Shown one piece after another: positions 1 to 4,279 of a stretch of 10,886 bases of DNA. The number at the start of each line of letters is the position of its first letter. The stretch's first letter is position 1. Under the pieces are notes generated by a model that searched no databases, was not told the origin of the DNA, and saw only the letters and a list, made by a program, of their open reading frames with translations. The stretch covers positions 1 through 10,886 of the forward strand of contig CAYTCZ010000128.1 in assembly GCA_964436315.1 (NCBI GenBank), in the 5' to 3' direction. Position numbers and translations under genes: made by a program. This stretch comes from CAYTCZ01 sp964436315. GTDB lineage: Bacteria; Actinomycetota; Thermoleophilia; Gaiellales; Gaiellaceae.

Positions 1-72
1 GGCGGTGGGTCGGGCTCCGGCGGTGGGTCGGGCGGAGGCTCGGGCGCAGGCGGCGGGTCAGGCGGCGGGTCA
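1..72. repeat. Imperfect tandem repeat encoding the Pro-rich spacer
   Basis: On the plus strand the sequence runs as consecutive units of 18, 18, 12, 12 and 12 bases built on GGCGGYGGGTCR. Read on the minus strand, each unit encodes a P-P-P-(D/E/A)-P type block of the lipoprotein. The unit lengths are multiples of three, so copy-number change would keep the frame. The plus strand (template for this gene) carries several GGG runs. Confidence 0.6.
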
Positions 73-239
73 GGAGGTGGCGGCACGGGTTCAGCAGGCA
101 CAGGCTCGGGTGCGGCTGGCTCGTCTATCGCCGCAGGCTCCGTCGTCGGTTGCGCCTCGGTCTCGTCGTCTCCGCCACCGCACCCGGCAACAATCGACAG
201 CGCGGCAACCGCCGCCACGAGTAGCGCGAAGGCCTTCAC
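1..239 (-). CDS. Proline-rich lipoprotein, 3' end beyond the window
   Basis: The reading frame begins at a GTG (239-237 on the minus strand) and stays open to the window edge, giving about 79 residues. An in-frame stop lies just upstream with no other start between. The first 20 residues form a type II signal peptide: Lys2, a hydrophobic run, then the lipobox V-A-G-C with the lipidated Cys at residue 20. The mature part opens with Gly and acidic residues (GGGDDETE) and then becomes almost entirely Pro, Asp, Glu and Ala, in PPPDPP/APEP-like units. It should be tethered to the outer face of the cytoplasmic membrane, with a stiff proline-rich spacer that may carry a domain outside the window. 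I do not recognise the family and assign no function. The lipobox makes the frame and start convincing. No Shine-Dalgarno sequence is seen; a -10-like TATGGT lies 8 nt upstream. Confidence 0.72.
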   Translation of the reverse strand, partial: MKAFALLVAAVAALSIVAGCGGGDDETEAQPTTEPAAIDEPAAPEPVPAEPVPPPPDPPPDPPPAPEPPPDPPPEPDPP

Positions 240-247
240 CGGGCGAG

Positions 248-275
248 ACCATATCGAACGACCATTACGAGTCCA
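248..275 (-). promoter_or_regulatory. Putative promoter of the lipoprotein gene
   Basis: On the minus strand TGGACT (275-270; 4 of 6 matches to TTGACA) is followed after 16 nt by TATGGT (253-248). The -10 ends 8 nt before the GTG start, so transcription would begin at or very near the start codon. That fits a leaderless mRNA and the lack of a Shine-Dalgarno sequence. This is pattern matching only. Confidence 0.4.
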
Positions 276-329
276 TTACAGCGCGGCGCGTCCGCTTTTA
301 TTCTCAGAGGATTCTTCGGCGAGGCCGCG

Positions 330-335
330 TAGAAT
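330..335 (+). promoter_or_regulatory. Putative -10 element of the small membrane protein gene (leaderless type)
   Basis: TAGAAT sits exactly 7 nt upstream of the ATG at 343, the spacing expected when the start codon is also the transcription start. No convincing -35 hexamer and no Shine-Dalgarno sequence are visible. Confidence 0.42.
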
Positions 336-342
336 CTCGCTC

Positions 343-576
343 ATGCCGGGAAGGTGGAATCCGCGGCGCTACAAGTCCCTACTCGTAGGCGGGCTGGTCG
401 GGAGTGTCGCTGGACTGGTTGCCGGCGGTCGCGTTCGTGGGCGACAGCGACGAGCGCGGCGATCATCACCCGGGCTGTCCGCCTTTGAAGAGGCCCCGTG
501 CTTCATCGAACATGAGAACTCGAGACCTGCGGCACGATCGGCCACCAGACACAGCGAGTATCGGCCGCGCGAGTAA
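343..576 (+). CDS. Small single-pass membrane protein of unknown function (77 aa)
   Basis: The N-terminus (about residues 1-11) is basic with Trp5. A Gly/Val/Leu/Ala-rich segment at about 12-29 could cross the membrane or act as a signal anchor. A strongly basic stretch (Arg-rich, about 30-41) follows, then a segment P-G-L-S-A-F-E-E-A-P-C-F (about 43-54) with one Cys, and a polar tail. The layout recalls short YtxH-like or signal-anchor proteins, and the Ala-Phe-Glu-x-Ala-Pro-Cys segment looks like a conserved motif, but I do not know the family and assign no function. The basic stretch after the helix suggests a cytoplasmic C-terminus. The gene is divergent from the lipoprotein, 103 bp apart. 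Support for it being real comes from the ordered N-terminus, the TAGAAT element 7 nt before the ATG, and good fit in the gap. The compositional tail after residue 60 is less gene-like. Confidence 0.55.
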   Translation: MPGRWNPRRYKSLLVGGLVGSVAGLVAGGRVRGRQRRARRSSPGLSAFEEAPCFIEHENSRPAARSATRHSEYRPRE

Positions 577-654
577 CTGACGATCGACACCCCAAGGTCG
601 GGCTTGCGGTTGGCAGTCGCCGGGATTGACTGCTAAGCGCGGAAAGTGCGTTGC

Positions 655-660
655 TAGCAT
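655..660 (+). promoter_or_regulatory. Candidate -10 element upstream of the FmdB-like gene
   Basis: TAGCAT lies 24 nt before the ATG at 685, which would give a leader of about 18 nt. A TTGACT at 626-631 is 23 nt upstream, too far for a standard promoter, so this assignment is weak. No Shine-Dalgarno sequence precedes the ATG. Confidence 0.25.
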
Positions 661-684
661 TTGCGCGCCCGAACGCTCCTGCCT

Positions 685-972
685 ATGCCGATCTACGAAT
701 ACCGCTGTCCCCGCGGCCATACATTCGAACTGCTGCAAGGGATGACCGATGATCCCCCCGCTAATTGCGAAGTCTGTGGCGCGAGTCCGGTAGAGAGGGT
801 TCTGTATCCGGCGGCGATCCACTTCAAAGGCTCGGGCTTCTATTCGACGGACTACGGACGCTCGGGCGCCAAAGCGGATAGCTCAAAGGATGGGGAAGCA
901 AAAACGAGCGCGAAGTCGGACAAGGGCGAGAAGAAGACCGAGACCTCGAGGAAAAAGGACGAAAAGGGCTGA
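685..972 (+). CDS. FmdB-family zinc-ribbon protein (95 aa)
   Basis: The protein starts with the family signature M-P-I-Y-E-Y-R-C, which fixes the start at the ATG at 685 rather than at the in-frame TTG at 661. The first knuckle is C8-P-R-G-H12, with His where many homologues have a second Cys (CxxCGH). The second knuckle is C28-E-V-C31. A conserved block I-H-F-K-G-S-G-F-Y-S-T-D-Y follows at about 45-57, as in the FmdB/CxxC-CxxC-SSSS regulator family. The C-terminal third (about 59-95) is a disordered Lys/Glu/Ser/Asp-rich tail of low complexity. The family is described as putative regulators and its molecular role is largely unknown, so the call is to family only. It stands alone between the small membrane gene and a convergent LCP gene. 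Confidence 0.85.
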   Translation: MPIYEYRCPRGHTFELLQGMTDDPPANCEVCGASPVERVLYPAAIHFKGSGFYSTDYGRSGAKADSSKDGEAKTSAKSDKGEKKTETSRKKDEKG

Positions 973-1016
973 GCACGGCAACTCGACCGAGGACGTGGAG
1001 GCGGCTGAGGTGCGAT

Positions 1017-1086
1017 TCGGCTAGGACGGCAACTCGGTTCGGAGGGCGACTGGGCTGACGACGGCTCGGCTAGGACGGCGAATCGG
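1017..1086. repeat. Degenerate direct repeat in the intergenic gap, two copies about 49 bp apart
   Basis: TCGGCTAGGACGGC occurs at 1017-1030 and again at 1066-1079, in each case followed by a related A/G-A-x-TCGG stretch. GGCTGA precedes each copy (1003-1008 and 1053-1058), and ACGGCAACTCG occurs at 975-985 and 1026-1036. This looks like a decayed tandem duplication of noncoding sequence between convergent genes. No coding or mobile-element signature accompanies it. Confidence 0.55.
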
Positions 1087-1095
1087 CCCGCCGTC
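1074..1095. terminator. Possible bidirectional hairpin terminator between convergent genes
   Basis: GACGGCG (1074-1080), 8-nt loop, CGCCGTC (1089-1095) form a perfect 7-bp GC-rich stem. It is nearly central between the FmdB-like stop (972) and the LCP stop (1191). No U-run follows on either strand, so this is not a canonical intrinsic terminator; hairpins without U-tracts have been proposed to act in high-GC actinobacteria. A weaker hairpin (5-bp stem 1119-1123/1128-1132, 4-nt loop) lies nearby. Confidence 0.35.
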
Positions 1096-1190
1096 GTCAC
1101 ATTTCGACTACCACTCGTGCGCTCCTCAGCGCTAGGCTGGAACTGGAGGGAGGCAAGCGGCGGTCCCCGCAGCATGGCCGCTCCGAGTCG

Positions 1191-2408
1191 CTATCGAAAG
1201 CAGCCTGGGGCGAACGGCCCGAGCGCCTCATTGGGTTCCTGCGAGGCTGCTTCGCCCTCGACCATGGCGATGACGGAGACGTTCTCCTCGCTTCCGATGA
1301 TGAACGCGCGATTCCCGATCGTCGACGGCGTTCCGCCTAGCCTGCAGCGCAGCGTCTCGCTCGCTCGAAATTCGACCCAGCCGAGTTGGACGAGTTCCCA
1401 GGCCGAGAGATCCGTGGCCAGCGGCTTCGCGAGATCGTCGCCAATGAGCGGGATGCGGTAAAGCGTTCCAGGACTCACCGTCTTCGCGGCGATTGCCCGC
1501 ACAACCTGCTGTTGTCTTTCGCCGCGGGTGAAGTCTGTTTCACCTTCGTCGAGCCGGTTCTCGCGAATTCGCGAGTAGATGAGTGCACGACGCCCATTCA
1601 TTTCCTGTTCTCCTTCAGCAAAACGCCAGCCCTGCCACCGCGAGCACTCTGCAGGCGTACCGTACGGACAATCGAACCGATTCGAGACGATTGCCGACGG
1701 GACGTCGATTGTGATCCCGCCGAGACTGTCGATGACCTCTGGGAAGGTCTCGAAATCGACGACAACGACGTGGTTTACATCGAGGCCGGTGGTGCGTTCG
1801 ACGGTCTCGATCGCGAGGGCGGGCCCTCCGATCGAGTAGGCGGCGTTGATCTTGTCGGGGCCGGCTCCCGGGACCTCGACCCGGAGGTCTCGCGGAATCG
1901 AGAGAAGCGCGATCCGGTGGTTGTCCGGGTCGGTCCGGACAAGGACAATCGCGTCAGCCCGACCCCGGCCCTCCCGGTTTGGCCCGTCGTCCGCTCCTAG
2001 CAGCAGGATGTTCGTCGGGTTCGAAAGCAGCGAGCCTTCTTGGGGAGAGAGAGCCTGTTTCGCCTCTTCGTCAAGACGTGCGTTGGCGTCCTGAACGCCG
2101 TTCCGGAACGCGAGGAAGCCGAGCGCAGCCCAGGCGCCGACGACAATGATCGTCGCCAACAGGACGATCAGCAGAACACGTGGCCAGCGTCGTTTGCGGG
2201 GCCCGCTCGGAGGTCGGTCCGAAGGTCTGTACTCGGGTGGACTCTCAGGCGGTTGACCCTCAAACTCGTCAGGCTGAAGGTTGAGTTCGTCCGGGCTCGC
2301 TTGGAGCCCCGAGGCCTCGTTTCCCCCGGTCTGGTCGTCGGGCTTCGGTACGGGCCCGCGAGCGCGACCACCACGGTAGACCCGATACGGCTTCTCTTTA
2401 CGCGCCAC
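1191..2408 (-). CDS. LytR-CpsA-Psr (LCP) family cell-wall polymer ligase (405 aa)
   Basis: LCP enzymes transfer polymers carried on undecaprenyl/decaprenyl phosphate onto peptidoglycan (wall teichoic acid, arabinogalactan or capsule, depending on the organism) at the outer membrane face. Residues 1-76 are a cytoplasmic, basic then Pro/Glu-rich tail, and 77-101 form one transmembrane helix. The LCP domain follows with N-I-L-L-L-G-x-D (133-140), R150/D152 in a G-R-A-D-A-I-V-L-V block, L-L-S-I-P-R-D-L (168-175), K-I-N-A-A-Y (186-191), Y-S-R-x-R (278-282) and D-F-T-R-x-x-R-Q-Q (292-300). The usual acidic and arginine residues for pyrophosphate binding are therefore present. Four Cys (247, 255, 355, 403) lie on the extracellular side. 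The start is the GTG at 2408: the frame is open further upstream, but that would overlap the divergent ROK gene and adds no LCP-like sequence. The polymer it attaches cannot be told from sequence. Confidence 0.93.
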   Translation of the reverse strand: MARKEKPYRVYRGGRARGPVPKPDDQTGGNEASGLQASPDELNLQPDEFEGQPPESPPEYRPSDRPPSGPRKRRWPRVLLIVLLATIIVVGAWAALGFLAFRNGVQDANARLDEEAKQALSPQEGSLLSNPTNILLLGADDGPNREGRGRADAIVLVRTDPDNHRIALLSIPRDLRVEVPGAGPDKINAAYSIGGPALAIETVERTTGLDVNHVVVVDFETFPEVIDSLGGITIDVPSAIVSNRFDCPYGTPAECSRWQGWRFAEGEQEMNGRRALIYSRIRENRLDEGETDFTRGERQQQVVRAIAAKTVSPGTLYRIPLIGDDLAKPLATDLSAWELVQLGWVEFRASETLRCRLGGTPSTIGNRAFIIGSEENVSVIAMVEGEAASQEPNEALGPFAPGCFR

Positions 2409-2424
2409 GGCGAGCGAGTATGGT
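2397..2424 (+). promoter_or_regulatory. Candidate promoter of the ROK kinase gene
   Basis: TTTACG (2397-2402; 4 of 6 matches to TTGACA) is followed after 16 nt by TATGGT (2419-2424). Transcription would start near 2431, leaving about 5 nt before the ATG at 2436, so the mRNA would be leaderless or nearly so. The -35 lies inside the start of the divergent LCP gene. Confidence 0.38.
2417..2422 (-). promoter_or_regulatory. Candidate -10 element of the LCP gene
   Basis: CATACT on the minus strand (2422-2417; 4 of 6 matches to TATAAT) ends 8 nt before the GTG start, the leaderless spacing also seen for the lipoprotein gene. It overlaps the -10 proposed for the divergent ROK gene. An alternative is TAGGGT on the minus strand (2436-2431), which would give a short leader. 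No clear -35 is seen. Confidence 0.3.
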
Positions 2425-2435
2425 AGCCAGACCCT

Positions 2436-3392
2436 ATGGCCGCTGAACGAGTGATCGCAATCGATCTCGGCGGAACAAAGTGTCTGGCCGGCGTGGTTGA
2501 CCGGGATGGTGAGATCGCTGAACGGAAGATCCGCCCGACAGTTCTGACAAACCAGGACGCCCTCCTGGACGAGCTCGAGGAGTTCATCGAGGAGCTTTGG
2601 ACCGACGACATCCAGGCCCTCGGTATCGGCGTTCCCTCGGTCATCGATCAGAGGGCTGGGGTTGCCGTCTACTCGGCGAACATCCCGCTGGCTGACGCCC
2701 CTCTCCGGGAGCGCTTCTCGCGGCGCTTTGGCAAGCCAGTGGCGCTCGAAAACGACGCGAACGCCGCCGCGGTGGGAGAGCACCGCTTCGGGGCCGGGCG
2801 CGGGACCGACCACATGATTCTGCTCACCCTCGGGACGGGAATCGGTGGTGGCCTCATCTTGGGTGGCGAGCTCTACCGCGGATCGATCGGAGCGGCAGCC
2901 GAACTCGGACATACAACAATCGACGCCACCGCGGCGATCGCCGCAGGGGGAGCAGGCGACTCGGGAACGCTGGAACAGTTGGGGTCGGGGACAGCGGCCG
3001 ACGAGCTGGCTCGACGAATAGCGCGAGAACGGCCGGATAGTGACCTCGCGCGCGCCGGAGCGGCCGGTGAGACTGTCGATGCGCTACTCGCTACTCGGCT
3101 CGCTCACGAGGGATCTCCCGACGCGCTCGAAGTCTTCGAGACAGTCGGCTCCTATCTTGGTTACGGCATCGCGAACCTCGTAGATACCTTCAATCCGGAG
3201 ATGGTGGTTCTGGGCGGCGGCTTCGCCCAGGCAGGCGCACTCGTCATGGAACCAGCACGGCGGGTTGTTCAGGCCCGTGCCTTCGTGCGCGGCGAGCTCC
3301 AGATCGTGCCAGCCATCCTCGGGGTCGACGCCGGGCTCATCGGCGCTGCGGTCATTGCGTTCGAGCTCCACGACGCCGCGGCGCGCGTCTAG
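2436..3392 (+). CDS. ROK-family sugar kinase, probable glucokinase (318 aa)
   Basis: Probably phosphorylates a hexose, most likely glucose, with ATP in the cytoplasm. The phosphate-binding loop D-L-G-G-T-K is at 10-15. The sugar-binding/catalytic block E-N-D-A-N-A-A-A-V-G-E is at 105-115 with catalytic Asp107. The second nucleotide-binding glycine block L-G-T-G-I-G-G-G is at 132-139, and E156-L-G-H159 matches the substrate-binding E-x-G-H of ROK kinases. ROK proteins normally continue with a zinc-binding C-x-C-G-x-x-G-C-x-E. Here about 164-178 is Ala/Gly-rich with no Cys, although the Glu (E180, L-E-Q-L-G-S-G) is kept. No N-terminal helix-turn-helix is present, so it is a kinase rather than a ROK repressor. 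It is divergent from LCP and is followed 3 nt later by rsmI, probably as one operon. Family is certain; the substrate is inferred. Confidence 0.85.
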   Translation: MAAERVIAIDLGGTKCLAGVVDRDGEIAERKIRPTVLTNQDALLDELEEFIEELWTDDIQALGIGVPSVIDQRAGVAVYSANIPLADAPLRERFSRRFGKPVALENDANAAAVGEHRFGAGRGTDHMILLTLGTGIGGGLILGGELYRGSIGAAAELGHTTIDATAAIAAGGAGDSGTLEQLGSGTAADELARRIARERPDSDLARAGAAGETVDALLATRLAHEGSPDALEVFETVGSYLGYGIANLVDTFNPEMVVLGGGFAQAGALVMEPARRVVQARAFVRGELQIVPAILGVDAGLIGAAVIAFELHDAAARV

Positions 3393-3395
3393 ACC

Positions 3396-4208
3396 GTGGC
3401 GCTCGTCGTCTGCCCGACGCCGATCGGAAACCTCGAGGACGTGACGATGCGCGTCCTGCGGGAGTTTGGCGAGGCGAGTCTGATCCTTTGCGAAGACACT
3501 CGCCGGACGCGGAGACTTCTCGATCGGTATGCGATCAGCGCAAAGCTGATGAGTTATCACCAGCACAACGAAGCCGCGAGAACGCAGGACATCCTTCCTC
3601 GCCTCGTCGGCGGGGAGCGCATTGCGCTTGCGAGCGATGCGGGCCTTCCGAGCGTTAGCGATCCGGGGGCCAGGCTGATCCGTGCCGCTATCGACGGCGG
3701 GGTCGAGGTCGTCGTCCTGCCAGGCCCGTCTGCTGTCGAGACCGCGCTCGTCGCGAGCGGTCTGATCGGCGAGCGATATCTCTTCATCGGATATGCGCCA
3801 CGCAGTGACACCGATCGCGAGCACCTATGGCAAGAACTCGCCGACACGCGGCTCACTACCGTCGCCTTCGAATCCCCAAACCGACTCGCGGCATCTCTCG
3901 GGAGTCTGGCTACGGCCCAGCCGGAGCGGCCGGTCGCTGTGTGTCGGGAGCTGACCAAGCGCTTTGAGGAAGTGGTCCGGGGCTCGGCCGAAGAGCTCGC
4001 TGAGCGGTTTTCCGACCCCGTCAAAGGTGAGGTCACGCTCGTTATCGGTCCGAGTGAGTTCGAAGCCGAGCAGCGGGCTGGGCTCGAGGCTGCCGTGAAG
4101 GCGGTTTCCGACCTCGTCGCGGCGGGTACGCAACGCCGGACCGCGTCCGCCGTGATTTCGGAACTGACCGGCGAAAGCCGCAAACGCCTGTACGACGAGT
4201 CGCTGTAG
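3396..4208 (+). CDS. rsmI: 16S rRNA (cytidine1402-2'-O)-methyltransferase RsmI (270 aa)
   Basis: RsmI uses S-adenosylmethionine to add a 2'-O-methyl group to C1402 in the decoding centre of 16S rRNA. It belongs to the tetrapyrrole-methylase-like (class III) fold. Visible motifs in order: T-P-I-G-N-L-E-D near the N-terminus, C-E-D-T-R-R-T-R-R-L-L, S-Y-H-Q-H-N-E, A-S-D-A-G-L-P-S-V-S-D-P-G (usually D-A-G-T-P), P-G-P-S-A, G-Y-A-P-R and F-E-S-P-N-R-L (usually Y-E-S-P-H-R). Length and order match the family. The GTG at 3396 is chosen because the conserved core begins a few residues later (V-V-C-P-T-P-I-G-N-L); it lies 3 nt after the ROK stop, with no Shine-Dalgarno sequence, which suggests translational coupling. 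The C-terminal S-R-K-x-L-Y segment fits the family's usual C-terminal helical region. Confidence 0.95.
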   Translation: MALVVCPTPIGNLEDVTMRVLREFGEASLILCEDTRRTRRLLDRYAISAKLMSYHQHNEAARTQDILPRLVGGERIALASDAGLPSVSDPGARLIRAAIDGGVEVVVLPGPSAVETALVASGLIGERYLFIGYAPRSDTDREHLWQELADTRLTTVAFESPNRLAASLGSLATAQPERPVAVCRELTKRFEEVVRGSAEELAERFSDPVKGEVTLVIGPSEFEAEQRAGLEAAVKAVSDLVAAGTQRRTASAVISELTGESRKRLYDESL

Positions 4209-4214
4209 TCTCGT

Positions 4215-4243
4215 TTGACAACGACCAGCCAAGATGCTAGGCT
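4215..4243 (+). promoter_or_regulatory. Strong sigma70-type promoter of the M23 gene
   Basis: TTGACA (4215-4220, perfect consensus) is separated by exactly 17 nt from TAGGCT (4238-4243). It starts 6 nt after the rsmI stop. The expected transcription start is near 4250, giving a leader of about 30 nt. It is the clearest promoter in the window and makes the M23 gene an independent transcription unit. Confidence 0.75.
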
Positions 4244-4267
4244 AAGTTTGTTCTCAAAATAGACAAC

Positions 4268-4273
4268 GGAGGG
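4268..4273 (+). promoter_or_regulatory. Shine-Dalgarno site deciding the M23 start
   Basis: GGAGGG lies 6 nt before the GTG at 4280 and fixes that start. It is the only strong ribosome binding site at a correct distance from a gene start in the window. Confidence 0.75.
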
Positions 4274-4279
4274 TTTGCC

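Noticed and set aside
5..388. Plus-strand open frame across the left edge
   Set aside because: Arg/Ala/Gln-rich composition with no domain; the minus strand carries a lipoprotein with a clear signal peptide and lipobox in the same place.
661..684. TTG at 661 as start of the FmdB-like gene
   Set aside because: It directly abuts the candidate -10, and the family signature M-P-I-Y-E-Y begins at the ATG at 685.
1117..1461. Plus-strand frame preceded by a TAGGCT and a GGAGGG-like stretch near 1132-1153
   Set aside because: Mostly antisense to the LCP coding region, with no protein features; the upstream signals look coincidental.
2409..2912. Upstream extension of the LCP reading frame on the minus strand (168 more residues)
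   Set aside because: It is antisense to the well-supported ROK kinase, carries no LCP features, and the GTG at 2408 gives a normal LCP N-terminus.
3084..3824. 246-residue minus-strand frame opposite ROK and rsmI
   Set aside because: Antisense to two genes with clear family motifs, and no recognisable domain of its own.
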